From NCBI GenBank assembly GCA_902729315.2, contig LR746274.1:5235037-5299036 (forward strand): 64,000 bases of DNA, written 5' to 3'. Of this stretch, positions 23,742 to 36,465 are shown piece after piece (position 1 is the first letter of the stretch; the number at the start of each line of letters is the position of its first letter). The translations under genes and the position numbers were made by a program. The stretch is from Spirodela intermedia. Lineage: Eukaryota > Streptophyta > Magnoliopsida > Alismatales > Araceae. The notes below the pieces were generated by a model. That model was not told the origin of the DNA, searched no databases, and saw nothing but the letters and a program-made list of their open reading frames with translations.

Positions 23742-25399
23742 TATGGCATGCATGGGCTGGCATCTCATGGATGAGAGCATGGGTGACGTGACTCAGTCAT
23801 TGTATATTAAATCATGCAAATATAAAATTTATAAAACTAGAAAATACAAATTTTTAGATATTTATAAGTATTTCTAAATAAATATATAAATTATAATTCA
23901 ATAAAACTTCCAAAAATAGTGGTAATTTTCCAGGTCGATCACATGGATGTAATATAATATCTGATAATTATTCAAAAAATTTCTCAATAAATATGGTTTT
24001 CTATAAATTTTAGACTAAGAAATGAAAAGGAAATATATTTAAAATTCACGAAAAAAGGAAATAAGGGTGCAAACGTCAGGATGACATCAGCGTCTGGCGA
24101 ACGCAAATCGAGTAGAAATATAGTTATGCCCGACAATTCTTATGTAAGCGATTACATACGATTTAATTGATCAAATTAAGATATGTAAAAGCCAAAAGAA
24201 TCGTAATAGAACAAAGTATATTTTGGTAAATTAAAAATACAAAAAAATATCACTAAATGAAGCGTAAAGTAAATTGAAAGTAGGAAAATAGAGTTTCGGC
24301 ATTGCGACGGTGATGCATCGGTGATGTACCAATATCCTAAGCATTTGGGAGGATCGTTGTGTAGTGTTCACGACCTTGAAGGCTCTTTTTGGATAAAGAC
24401 GACGTGGGCAATCTCTAGATCTTCTCGCGAAGTCTAGAGATCAATGAAGTGGGTCGTCAAATCGTCTTCGACGGCTGTCACCTGGCGGAGCGGAAAAACG
24501 GTGACTTTGTAGCTCTCTGGTAGTTGTCACCCGACGGAGAGGAGATGAATGAAGGTGGGGTGCATGTTAGAGAGCTTCATCCTCAGGTCTGTGCAACAAG
24601 AAAAGGCTCTTCATCGCATCTAGTATGTTCTTAGGAGGTGGTGACTTGTCTCATGGCAGATCGTCCTCTTCTCAACGACGGCTTATTCGTCGATCAATCG
24701 GAGATCATTTACTCGATGGATTCGCGATCCTTTTATTGCGAATCGTTCAGAAATTTTAGTAGCAATGCTCCGCGAATCGCATTGATGAGATTTTCGTCGA
24801 TAATCTAGCGATTCTTGTTGCTTAATCCTTCACTAACGATCTATAGGAAAGTCACGATAATCAAATAAAAATATATGAATTTTGACTCTGAGAAGATTCA
24901 AACCCGCGCTGGTCGCCTGCCTGTGAGGAAGGTGTGACGCGGGTTTAGTCCCACATCTGTTGTGTGCCGATTTTTTGGGTGAATATATAGTAATGTTAGC
25001 TTTGTAAGCAAAGTCCTTCTCTCGCATGTACGACCACTCCTTGCCCCACAACCAGCTGGCCACCAGTGACATGGAAGGGGAGTGGCGCACACGTGCCCCT
25101 ATTGGTCCAAGCTAAGTCGCTCGAGCCCCTACTCGCGGCTACTCCCCGACTGCGCTTTCGACCCACTTGCGGGCCCGGCTGGCCAGTGGGTCCCTCATTT
25201 TGCAATATTTTTATTTTTATTTCTTGTTCTTCATTTATCTCAAAAGTAAGACCGTAAAAATCATATAAAATCACATAATTACCTAAAAATTTATGTTAAT
25301 CAATTGAAAATCACAAATCATTCTTTAACACAAATATAAGTCTATTTATTATGAGTTCAGGCTAAAACTATATTATTTACTAATTATTAACTTATGATA
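23742..25399. other. Spacer with a GC-richer segment, no gene recognised
   Basis: 23742-24280 is AT-rich. 24300-24830 is mixed and holds short palindromic pieces such as TCTAGATCTTCTCGCGAAGTCTAGA, given here only by its ends near 24413-24438. 24890-25200 is GC-richer and contains AGTCCCACATCTGTTGTG (near 24948), a motif type common in dispersed plant repeats, and GATTCAAACCC (24894), which resembles a Pol III B box. No matching A box is evident, so I do not call a SINE or tRNA. Confidence 0.4.
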
Positions 25400-26660
25400 A
25401 TGAAGACTTATCAATGGGGTTACATGGCACAACATGTCAAAGCACATTGAGGCACACAGGTGTGTGTCATGAAAGTAGTCAGCTCCATTAATGTGGGGGC
25501 AAGCTACTTCAAGGTTTCTTGTGAGTCTCACTAGACATTGGCATGGCACGACGTCAACATCAGCATAATATTATAGTGGGTGAAGTTCATAGAGCTATTT
25601 GGTGAACTATGATGGCGAATGTGGCAACATGCGTGTGTGCAGTGTGGTCGTAAGAGACACTAGTGGCGTGATGAGCAGCGTCATGTAACAAACGTATGTA
25701 GCAAGTAGGCTCATAATAATTGTGACAGCATAATTAGTGTTGACAAGTTATGAGGCAAATGGTATTATGAGGTAGGTGGCTAACAGGTACAAAAGTCATG
25801 TTGTGTTATTTGGCCCTTTATAAATAGTGGCATTTCTAGGTAGTGTTGACAAGGTGGGATGAGTGAGCATAGCACTTAGGTTCCCTCTTCACCCTATGAG
25901 TGTTGTTCAAGGAATAGTGTCATCCCCTTAGAAAGTTTTTGTGCATTCTTCCACAGGTCATGAGAGGTGAGGAGATTGCTTGGACATTCTGCCGAAGCAT
26001 TTGAGGCATGGTTCTCAGATGTGGACCAATTGATTGTGTGATAATTAGTATTAGAGCACAGTTTTACTTACACTAAACTAGGGAGAAGGGATAGTATGAC
26101 TTCTAAGGGTCACATGAAGGAAAAGCTCTCAATATTAGGTAGCATGGTCAAGGTGACAACGATTGTATCTCTACTTGGAGGAGCATATGGAGCAAGTCCG
26201 AGCTCTCAAAATATAGCTCCAACATGCCCTAGGATGATGATGGTGAGGTCAAGGTGCCACTAGAGATAGTTTGAGGTCTCTTTGTTAACATGACATTGGT
26301 TAATTAACTTTTAGTGATAGTGTTCTAGGTGGGTGATATTGTGTACTAGAAGGTGTCATAATTCAAGGTATTTGTAGGGATCTGCAATGCCCAGAAGTTG
26401 AACAACTTCTCTTAGGATCTGGAATACTATAAGGTAAGTCTAAAGTCTTGAAGGAAGAAAGTCATCTTGGCTAGTGTGTACTTGACAAATGATGTAGGTA
26501 TAATTGAGGACTAGGCTGGAGGATTCGTCGCATTCCTCCATCGACACATGGGAAGAGTTCATCCAAGAATATATGGAGCAATTTTACCTTGCCAATTGCA
26601 CTTAGATAGCATTAGAGTCCCTTCAGCATATAGAGAAAATTTTCTTTTCTTTTGTACATA
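25400..26660 (+). mobile_element. Decayed Ty3/gypsy-like LTR retrotransposon: LTR end, PBS and gag relict
   Basis: Three signals fall in the order expected of a plant gypsy element. A TATAAATA box at 25819-25826 lies in an LTR-like region. TAGTATTAGAGC at 26046-26057 differs at two of 12 bases from the usual primer-binding site for initiator-Met tRNA. From about 26160 to 26650 are gag-like peptide scraps in several frames: EEHMEQVRALK, then AQKLNNF followed by DLEYY, then YLTND and IDTWEEFIQEYMEQF. Stops and frameshifts separate them, so no intact protein exists. No protease, reverse transcriptase or integrase follows, and I did not locate the second LTR. The left boundary at 25400 is a guess. 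Confidence 0.6.
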
Positions 26661-29600
26661 ATGCATATGTCTGAGGAGGATAAGAATTATGTACATCATT
26701 CACCTCTCCATCAAGATCTTCATGTACATTATTCAATTTGAGCATTCTACTTCATATCCACTCCCTTCCATAGTAAGCAAGAGAATGTATGATGGCTTAT
26801 TCTATGAGGTAATCTTTCTACATCAAGAAATGATTTAATTAGTCGTGATTGCTATCATTTTTCATTTTAAAAAAATGAAATCTATCTTTGGGAAATTAAA
26901 TGTAACAAGGTTTCATTACAAGTAGTCTCACTCGCATCTTTCTTGTAGTGTTATATTTCTAAATCAACCATAAGCTTCCAAACTTTGCCCCAACTCATCC
27001 CACAAAACATTTCAGACAAGCCTACCATTTATATATCCTCACACAAATGTTTAAGAAAAATAAGATAGATGTAGGAGATTTTTGGTAACCAAGCCACAAA
27101 GTATATATGCAACAATATTGCCTTGTATTCTTCGTTTTGATTAATGAAGTCAATATAGGCTTATATGGAGAATTATCTACAAGTCGAGCTCTACAAGAGT
27201 TATAAGAGAAGAGTGTTCTATTAGGAGGTATTATTATCTTTTGACTGGGGAGATAAACACTAGTCTCTATTATGATTGAAATTAAAAAGAAAGCACAGTT
27301 CTTAAGGGTCTTATATTGTGCACATGATGAAGGCTAGGTTCAGGTGTGATCAACTTGGTGTTCTTTCATGGAAAGTATTTTTATTCTGTAATTTTTTTAT
27401 GTTAGGTTTTTCACATATATTGATTTGTGATGTCAATGGCTGGTTTTGGCTCATGTCTCTTTTTTATTTGTTATTCAATTTTGTAGTTTTGTGTTGAAGA
27501 CATTTTTCATGTATATTTTTCTCCCACTTTCATTTTAGCCCCTCCTTTCATTTTATTGCTATAGTTTTCCACTATTTTTGTGTACCTTTAAGACGAAATC
27601 TTTTTTAAGTATGGTGAAATCATGAATTTGAATGTTATGTTAGGTTTTCAACTTTCTATATCAATTGATCTATCAAATTTCTAAATAAAACTATCATTTT
27701 GTGAAAAAAAATGATTGAACCAATGTTTGATTGGTAATGATATTAATAAATATTTACAATCTAATAAGTTGATTTTTATGTACCTAATCTTGAATTAAAT
27801 TCTTTTGATATTTTAAATTAAGTTTTTTATGTACCCAAGAACTAGGAGTAAACATAATAGGAAAAAAAAAATGACCTTACATGTTTTGTTAAATATGTCT
27901 AGATTCTTACTATAACCTTAATATAAAGTCTCAAGCTGAAAACTAAAAAAAATCATGCGGCTCAAGGTTTAATGCTTACTACAGTGTTCATAAAACACAT
28001 GTTTGTAATTGACAAACTGCCGTGTATAAGGAGTAGACAACTATTCCACTTATTATAGGCCAATAACCCATTTCCAAGTATTAATCTCATAATGGTAAAA
28101 TGGTCGTAACACTTGAAGATGATAAATAACAACTAAACACGAATGAAGAGTAGTTTTCACAACTCAATATTTGGATATAAATCACTTCCTAAGCCAATAA
28201 AGTACTCAACATAGTTCAAGATTCCAATGAGTGCTCAATGATTTATTTTGTACTCTTAAATCTACTCAATACTAGTAAGTCATTGTACATGCAAACAAAG
28301 AGATATAGATTAATCTATATTACAACAAACATTTCATTTCTTCATTCTAATTAACTTTGGTAATATGAATTTATTTATAAGATAATTTGCTGCTACTAGC
28401 TTTCTAAGATGATATTGTAGAAAAATGAGACCAATAAGGTAAACATTCTATACCATAACCTATGGAGCGAATGGTTGAGTGAGTGTAGTCCATCAGTTGT
28501 GGAGTGAAGAGCAAAGGTTCCCATGTCTACACCATGATGCCACAACCATAAATGAGAAAATATTTCTCACTTAGGAAAAATTTATTTCTAAGAAGTCACA
28601 TTTACAACTAATTGCTCAAGGAAACATTTTCAAATGTGGATTGGAATTATAAAAAAATATATTTAATAAAATGTTGACAAAACCTAGAAAGACAAGTTGA
28701 GTCAGTAGTGTATATCACACATTTGATGTTGAAAGAATATATAATAATTTGCATTTATATGGTTTTGACATGTTATTTTTGTAAATGTCACATTTTAAAA
28801 TTCAAGGATAACTTTGATAGGTAATGGTTTTCCTAAGGATTTAGGAATCTATTTAATATATTTTTGTAATAGAAAATAAATCAGAAAATACTTTTATGGA
28901 ATAAACTATAAGATTGTCAACACAATAAGACAACAAACATAAAATATATATAATAGAAACTTAGGATCAAGAGAACAGATCATGATTACCTAGCATTGGA
29001 CATAGAGTCCAATTTGGTTGTATTCATAGTGCAAACTTCTCGAGATATTCCTATTATATCTAACTTGAGATGCAAGTTATTGTGTTATGCCTTGAGATTT
29101 ACCATTTGTTTGAAGGTTTGGACTAAAAGATTAGTCAAACGAGTCAAAATAGGATCCTTAATGGACAACTATAATTCTTAAGATCAGACCTGCAGCCGCT
29201 CTACTCACTACCTCTTTTACTTCTCTCTTTCCTTCCCTTTCTGTCATAGAAATGTAAACATAAAGGTCTTACTCTTTCCCAATTTCATGAGTCTAGCTCA
29301 TACACCATGTTAAATGCTTTTGACAAGGAATGAGGTAGGTCTAAATTTAGTAAATGACATCCAAATTAGGAGTCTGTACTATTTTGGCATTAGTTCATAG
29401 TATGTAGCACTAAATTAATCATAGGTAAGAATTTAGAGTCAAATACAAGATTAAACATAGCAGATCTCCTTAGTATGCAAGGATTTTCTCTTATATGAAC
29501 CCATTCTATGTGAATGACAACATTCTAGATTTATATGAACAAGATCTATGCTTTGATCATTGTTGATTAAGAAAATGTAGTACTCAATCATTTTATTTTC

Positions 29601-31670
29601 TTACAATTTGATCACTATTGAACTTTTTAAGAGCAAAATTACATATCTATTGAGCCCATCTTGCTGTCAGTCGTAACATTTATCACTTTATTGACTAGAT
29701 AAAAGTTAAAAAGAGAAAAACATGAAATATGATTTAGGGAAAATATCATTCTGACAATATATCTTGTTTACTTTTGACATGAAGAAAATTAATATGATTG
29801 AATCATGTTCCTTGTAATGTGACCATTTTATCTTCTACTAGAAAGGAATACCTTACTCCATTCAACTATGTAAATCTCTCATTAAAAGCGCACTTACAAC
29901 CCCCATCTTTCTTTCTCTATGGCTCTTTGTCTCCCCATCTATCTATCTATCTATCTATCTACCTTATTCTTTGTCCTTCCCTACCTCTCTCTTGTTGTCT
30001 CTTCCATGTTCCTTCTGGCAACCTTTGATATCATATCTACAAAATATTTAATAATAATTGAGAGGAACATGTCTCGTGACATAATATATCTTTTAAGTAT
30101 GGTTTGTAACTTCTCTCCAAGGGTAAATGTTTCAAAAAAGTACCATAGCTAACAGAACTTGTATCTAAATTAGGGATGAGGCCAACAATTTACCGCGCCC
30201 ACAAAACTATCACCCCCCCTTAAACACCACCCCCCTTACCCCGAGCCTAAAACTTGAATTACTTAGTGCCTTCTATTGTCTTTGGTTATCTCGTAGTCTT
30301 CTAAAAGATAAGTGTTGGGCTTCTAAAAGCTCATTCTTTCTAAAAATCTTTGACAACCCAAATTAATGCCTAACAAGAAGTATGACTCTCAATCCAATAG
30401 ATGACCCTATTGACTTATCAAGAAAGAAGATCAGGGAGGAAGGTGTAACTAGAGCAAAAGAAAGGCTTACGCCTTTGTGGCAGCATAGACGGAGAAGAAT
30501 GAAAACGACAGAACACTATTGACCCAAAGCTGACATTGATAATGGTCCCACACATTTGTGGCGCCTTTGTTCTCACCATATTAATGCTCTATATTTCAAT
30601 TTTTATGCCACAAATTTCACTAGTTTTTCATCTTAAATCTTCATATATACAAAAATGTTTAACCTCAATAAATAAATTAAAGCTTAACTAATAGACAATA
30701 AACCAATTAAACCTCAATAAATAAAAAAAATCAAATGGTCATTAAAACTTGGTAAAATATTAGTCAATTATTTAAGAGACATCATATCCAATGTTGACAA
30801 AATAACATTTTTTGTTGTAAAATCCTTTCAAAACTTTCTTTCAGTTTATTGTGCAAATATTTAAATTTTTGTTAAATATTTTCTTATAAGTCATATAATT
30901 ATGTCTTAGATAAAAGGTTTACCTTGTGGACAACTTACTCAATAGGCTTAACTCTTCATCCACATGAGATTTCACATTGATGAATCTAAAACTTGAGACC
31001 TTACTTTAATATCTCTTGGTAGCAAAAGTTGCATCAAAAGAAATTTTGCCCTAAGATCCACAAGACAAAATGTTAACAAAGAAACCAAGTCTTGAATCTA
31101 CAAAGGCTTCAATTCTTGAATCTTCAAAGATTTTTTGGCTAATCCTTAAATCCATAATGACTAAATATTCTCTTTAATCTATAATGGGTCATTTGAATTG
31201 CTAATTAGAGAGAGGTAAAACCCTCAAACAAGAAAAAGTCATAATGACTTAAAATGACATTAGGATTATACTATGTTGGTCTTTAAATAGGTATAAAATC
31301 AGTTGGTATGGCCTTAAAATTTTGCATTAGTTTAGGAAACAAATTCAAAATGCTTTAAAACAAGGAAATTGCTAGAAGCTAAGACTATAATTTAAGAAAA
31401 TAACTCAAAATGGCTTAAAAATAGGCCATTATAAATTAAGACTTTGGCACATTATTCATGCACCTTATTTGAGCCTAAATTAGTTTTTGGATCTCTTTTT
31501 TCATTTCTAGAATGGATGGACCATCAATATTGGGCTTCTCTAGGTTCTACATCAAAGGTTTAACCTTTTAAAACCCTAAATGTATGGGTAAACTAAAGGT
31601 CAAAAACCCTAAGATGAGCATATACATGCATCACAACTCAAAAAATCATCGTGTGTCAGGCTTTTGAGCT
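26661..31670. other. AT-rich spacer, no gene recognised
   Basis: About 5 kb with only short open frames (at most 77 codons). It contains an (ATCT)n run at about 29938-29961 and a C-rich patch at about 30190-30245. I see no protein similarity, tRNA or terminal repeats. It probably includes further decayed repeat DNA, but that is inference from composition. Confidence 0.55.
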
Positions 31671-31674
31671 TAAT

Positions 31675-31905
31675 GGGACAACGGGCTTTTGGAGCAAATG
31701 AGATTTTGGTGGCTAATGAGTTGTATCACTGGTAGGCTTTTGGGGTAATGGGCCAATGGGCCAATGGGCTTGTGGTTAATGTGTTATTTTGGGTTAATGG
31801 GCTTTTAGGCTATTGGGTTGTGAGCTAATTGGCTGGGTAGCTAACGTGTCCTAAGGAAATGGGCTTTGGGCTAATGGACTTTGTGATGCAAGCCCAATAG
31901 GTCAA
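31675..31905. repeat. Degenerate minisatellite built on TAATGGGCTT
   Basis: The words AATGGGCT, AATGGGCC and GGGCTTTTGG recur about every 10-25 bases through this segment, with variable spacers, as in an old minisatellite. Confidence 0.65.
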
Positions 31906-31919
31906 TGGATGAAGAGAGA

Positions 31920-32123
31920 GAAAGAGGAGGGGGCACTGGCTTGCCTGCCAAGAGAGAGAGCGCGCGAGAGAGAGAGGGAGAGAGAAAGTAACGGTCGTCC
32001 CCACCACGTGCAGTCCCACCTCTCCCCACATCCTGTCTCCTCTTCTCCGAAGGTGTTAGACGTAGTCCTATTTTTATCGACGACGTCCATTGGAGGGCGT
32101 TCTCCAGCAATAATTGCACCACT

Positions 32124-32165
<42 letters not shown>

Positions 32166-32210
32166 TCTCTCTCTCCTCACCATCGCCCGCACGCAAACCC
32201 TTTTGACTAG
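31920..32210. other. GA and CT tracts upstream of the NAC gene
   Basis: GA-rich runs at 31913-31990 and a CT tract at about 32125-32176 border unique sequence. The overlapping open frames on both strands are low-complexity and are not genes. Confidence 0.6.
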
Positions 32211-32363
32211 AGATGGGCACCAGCTAAGAAAACCCGTGGAGATAGAGAGAGAGAGAGAGAACGGAGGGAACGAATGGTATGTTTAGCTTGCTGCACAGGT
32301 TAAAGGAAGAAAGATCGCGTGGTTTCGGGTCACGGAAGCCAAAACCAGATCCTCCACCATGCA

Positions 32364-32394
<31 letters not shown>

Positions 32395-32670
32395 TCTCCA
32401 CCTATCTATCCATCTACCTCTCGCTCTATATAGCTCTCCCTCTCTCTTTTTTGACGGGCACAATAGGAGTAAAGAAAACCCGTGTTGGGAGAGAGAGAGA
32501 GATGATGTATAATAGATTGTGATAGACTGAGATCGCGGGAACGAACGGTACGTCTAGCTTGCTTCAGGGCCGCAAGAAAAAGAAAAAAAGATTGCATATT
32601 TTCGGCCCAGGGAAGCCAATCTCAGACTCTCCTCCCCCCCTCCTCTTTCTCTCTCTTTCTCTCTCTCTCG
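32211..32670 (+). repeat. Tandem duplication (period about 240 bp) including CT/GA tracts
   Basis: Copy 1 starts near 32211 and copy 2 near 32452. Both have a GGGCAC-containing opening, AAGAAAACCCGTG, a GA run, GGGAACGAA(T/C)GGTA followed by TAGCTTGCT, then a purine stretch, GGAAGCCAA, a CTCC-rich block and a CT tract. The copies differ by point changes and small indels. Confidence 0.75.
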
Positions 32671-33541
32671 GGTTCCGCTGCAAGTGGGAGAGACGGACGA
32701 GTCGGGTTTGTTCATCCTTCTCCACACGGGAGCCCCTGGGCCACTTCTTTCTAGATCTCCGGAGGTTGCCCACCCCCTCACGGCAGCCGAAACTCCCCGC
32801 CGACGCCGTCAACGCCTGCGATCTCCCCGTTCCACCCTCTTACCTCTCCCGAAAACCCGCCCTTGCCCCTCCCGTCAGAGAGAGAGACTGCCCCCAAAGT
32901 CTCCCGTCAGAGAGAGAGAGAGAGAGGGGAGGGGGACAGACGGAGACAGAAAGAGACAGGAGGGGGGGGGAGGAGAAATCTTTCTAGAGCTAGAGAGAGA
33001 GAGAGAGAGCGAGAGGTAGAGAGAAGAAGTGTAGGAGATCAAGGAAGATCTCGAAGAATCGTTGAAAGTCTGCTTTCTTGTCCTCTAACTCCCCTCGTGT
33101 CTGTCGTTTCGGAAACAGGGGGCCACCCCCCGCCCTTCTCTCTCCATTATTGCCCCGCCTCCAAAAGTCCTAACATACCCTTAAGAAAACCGTAATCCCC
33201 TCTAACTGCCCGCCAAAAACCACCTCCGAGGGATGCGATGGTAAGGGTTTTTTGGTCATATATGAAATAATGGTAACCCCCGTAAAATACAGCCCTCCCC
33301 CCTGCGACCATCCGGGGGGCACAACGGCGGCGGCGTGGCGGCGGTTGCCGTCGTCCGAAAGGCGGCGCCACTGTCCGCCGGCCTCGGCGGCGCCGTACGA
33401 TCCCCGACTACGTGGCGGCGGAAGAAAGTCCTTTTCCCGCCGGGCAACCTCACTTGCAGGAGGAAACGTGTCCAAGGAGGAGGCTTCACGCCATTGGCGC
33501 CCCCCGTCTCTCTCTAGTTTCTCTCTCCATCTCTAAACCAT
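32671..33541. other. NAC upstream region, microsatellite-rich
   Basis: GA runs lie at about 32877-32930 and 32990-33015, and GC-rich sequence at 33300-33480. Several open frames overlap on both strands, none with recognisable protein similarity. I read this as promoter and upstream DNA of the NAC gene. Confidence 0.5.
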
Positions 33542-33548
33542 TATAAAG
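33542..33548 (+). promoter_or_regulatory. TATA box of the NAC gene
   Basis: TATAAAG sits 109 bases before the ATG, which leaves room for a leader of about 80 bases. An AAACCCTAG telo-box lies at 33607-33615 in that leader; such boxes are common just downstream of plant start sites. Confidence 0.6.
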
Positions 33549-33656
33549 TACCTGAAACTACGCCCCTTGGAAGACAAAAACTAGCATCTTCCTCCTCGTC
33601 TTCGGCAAACCCTAGTTCCTGATCTCTGGTTCTCGGTTAAGGAGGATTCTGAGGTA

Positions 33657-34456
33657 ATGGCGAGGTTTCAGGGGGCGGTGAGGCTGCCGCCGGGGTTCCG
33701 ATTCCACCCCACGGATGAGGAGCTCGTCGTGGAGTACCTCAAGCGGAAGGTCTTCTCCGCCCCGTTGCCGGCCTCCGTTATCCCCGAGATCCAGCTCTCC
33801 CGATTCGATCCTTGGGATCTTCCTGGTTAGCGAGCCTCCTTTCTGGTTTCCCTTTCTTCTGTTTCATGGGTTTGATCGGGGCGACGAAGGACAGGAGGTA
33901 GACGATGATCTTCCTGTTCTCGTTCCCCGGATTAGGGTTTCCTCCCCAAATTGTGGAATCGAGCGGTAATGGCGGTTGCTCTGCGGGGAATCGGGCGATG
34001 TATACCGATCTCTGTGGGAAGATTGAAATGGAGGAGTCAGGGCGGTGGGGGAATGGGGGATTTAGGGGGTTCATCAAATTCGGTGCTGAAATCGCGTCTG
34101 CGCCAGTGGAGAAGCGCAATGAGGGTTCTCCATTTCTTCATTCTGGTCTGAGATTCCTAGGGCTCTTGTCATGTGACAGGTGGCCCGGAGAAGGAGAGGT
34201 ACTTTTTCAGCACCAGGGAGATCAAGTACCCGAAGGGCAACCGCCCTAATCGAGCCTCTGGGGCAGGGTACTGGAAGGCCACCGGCAAGGACAAGCAGAT
34301 TCTCGCCGGCGGCGGCGGCGGCAGCCATGTCGTCGGCGCCAAGAAGACCCTTGTCTTCTACCGGGGCAAGGCGCCCTCCGGCGAAAGAACTGACTGGATC
34401 ATGCACGAATACCGCCTCGTCGGCGCCGGAGAAGAAGCCCATGTCAGTCTCCCCCC

Positions 34457-34501
<45 letters not shown>

Positions 34502-34861
34502 CCATGTTTCATCCATCCATCGTCTTCATCGTCTCCGGCAACTGTGGTGGCTGAAATAGTTCATCTGATGGTGCAGATGAAGGATTGGGTGCTCTGCCGG
34601 GTGTTCAGAAAACGGAGGGCGACGGCGAGGGTGGCTGGCGACGAGGCCGCCGGTCACCGGACGGCGGGTTTGATCGATTTCATGGCGGAGGAGCGGAGGA
34701 GCTCCTTTGATGTCGCGGCGGCGCCGGCGTCGGACTCTGAGCCGAGCTGCGTAACCGAGGTCTCCGGCGCCGCCGCCGCTGACGGAGACGCCGACAGTAG
34801 CTGTAGCAGCCCTTCCTCGCCCCCGTGGAGAGAAGACGAGGAAGCCCTAGAGCTTAGTTAG
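33657..34861 (+). CDS. NAC-domain transcription factor (NAC083/VNI2-like)
   Basis: Three exons, 33657-33825, 34180-34442 and 34577-34861, give 238 aa in one frame; the intron positions are the usual ones for NAC genes. The N-terminal NAC domain is complete: [19 protein letters not shown] (subdomain A), [15 protein letters not shown] (B), [19 protein letters not shown] with [12 protein letters not shown] (C), [14 protein letters not shown] with [10 protein letters not shown] (D), and WVLCRVFRK (E). It binds DNA as a dimer in the nucleus; this is family knowledge. The tail after the domain is short (about 80 aa), Ser/Ala/Glu-rich and acidic at the end ([10 protein letters not shown]), fitting a small activation or repression region. 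The family member resembles Arabidopsis NAC083/VNI2 in the opening block and small size; orthology is inference. Five GGC codons at 34308-34322 add a Gly run between subdomains C and D. No transmembrane segment is seen. Confidence 0.95.
34461..34498. repeat. (CT)19 tract in NAC intron 2
   Basis: A perfect CT run that begins 18 bases after the donor at 34443 and fills over a quarter of the 134-base intron. It reads CT on the sense strand. Confidence 0.97.
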
Positions 34862-36432
34862 ACGGGCCTTCCGGCTTCCTCTGCAACTCCCTCCCCACCA
34901 TCGTCCTCTTCCTCTCCGGCGGCCCGGAAGCAGGAGAGTTGATCTCGGAAAACACTGTAAATCCGGGATCTTCACTCTCCATCTTCCCTTTTTTTCTGTA
35001 ATCAGAATCCAAAACATCCTTCTCCTGCTGAACCCGGCTGTCGCCATGGATGGTCCATTCCTGGAGCTCGGTTCCCGCCATGGAAGGTTGCACGAGGCAG
35101 CATGTCTAAAGAAAAAAGAAGCAAAGGTTTGAGCAGATGAGATGAGGAAGAAGACGAATACACTTCCTCCCCTGGAACTGAACGGGATCTTGTGATGATA
35201 AGCACCAAAGAACCCACCTTTAATGGCAAATGAAGATCTTTTCATTCGGTAAGCTACATGATCTCTGCTTTTGAGTTGCAGATCTGACAAAGAAGATCAC
35301 TCCTGATGGCATTAGGCTCATATACGGAAGAATTAAACCCCCATTTTTTAAAAAGAATGCTGCAATTTTCGTTAAAAAGCTCTTTGAAAGTGGTTGATCG
35401 CTCCGGTTGGATTGAAATGGCTTCAAAGCTTTCAATATCAGACTAAGATCATGATTTAGTAAAATAATTGGGAAGTAAAGATCCAGATGGGCCAGTTTTT
35501 AATGGTAATTAAATCGCAATTTTTACCTGAATAAGCCCTAAAACCCTCGGAAGAACAAGAACTATTCTCAGAAATATTCCTACGATTATACACTTAAATA
35601 AACCAAAACCCTTGGAAGAAGTAGAACTCTTCTCCGAAAATATTTCTCAGGAAATGGGTCACGTTGGGATCCTAGTGAAGATTTGGTAAACTACGCTTGC
35701 CAAAAGATATTAAATACATTATTAGAAGTGAGAAATGTGTTAACCATTTATGTGGGCACATGCTCTCAATTATCCACACGAATACCGTAAGATGGGCCTC
35801 CACGAATTACCATAAATGGGATAAATAATGCATTAAATAAACAAAAAAAGGAGCTTCCACGGCTCAGCGCACCGAAAATTAATGCCCACTGCCGCAAAAT
35901 CTTTATGACCGGAAGGTTGGATTTCTTTGGGTGTCTTGGATGTGCTTCCCAAGAGAGCTGCTCTATTGAGTTCTCATGGAATGCACTCGTAAAGCTTTGA
36001 CCGGCCGGAAAAATGGCTGCTTTCTGCTATATTCAGATTTCATCGAAGCTTTGACCGAAACCCAGAAGCGGAAAAAGTCAAAGCAGGAGTATTACCTGTT
36101 GGGTCCGTTGACCCCTTTTCTCAACAGGGAGAAGATTGCTGCCGCTTAGCCCGACATCACCTCCATTATTCTACGGACTTTAACCAGGCCAACGGCCCTA
36201 ATGGTGGCGTACACTCCAGCGTGAGAACGCTAAAACCCCTAGGGTTTTAAATATCTTTCTTTCTGCGTCCACAGCTACGCCAGTTTCATGGTCGCTGAGA
36301 GAATGCGATGACGATACGCGGGACAGTAGATCTCTTTCTTTAATGCGGACCAACTGGGGGAATCTGCACTTGCATGGGAGAAGCAGACGATAAGATCAAT
36401 TTGCATGGGTGACGTGGGGAGATCAGCCAGGT

Positions 36433-36465
<33 letters not shown>

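Noticed and set aside
29938-29961. CRISPR-like short repeats
   Set aside because: Simple (ATCT)n tract; no repeat-spacer structure occurs anywhere, and the DNA is plant nuclear.
31825-33536. Many overlapping open frames of 60-142 codons on both strands
   Set aside because: They are driven by CT/GA runs and GC-rich DNA; no conserved motif is seen and frames overlap heavily.
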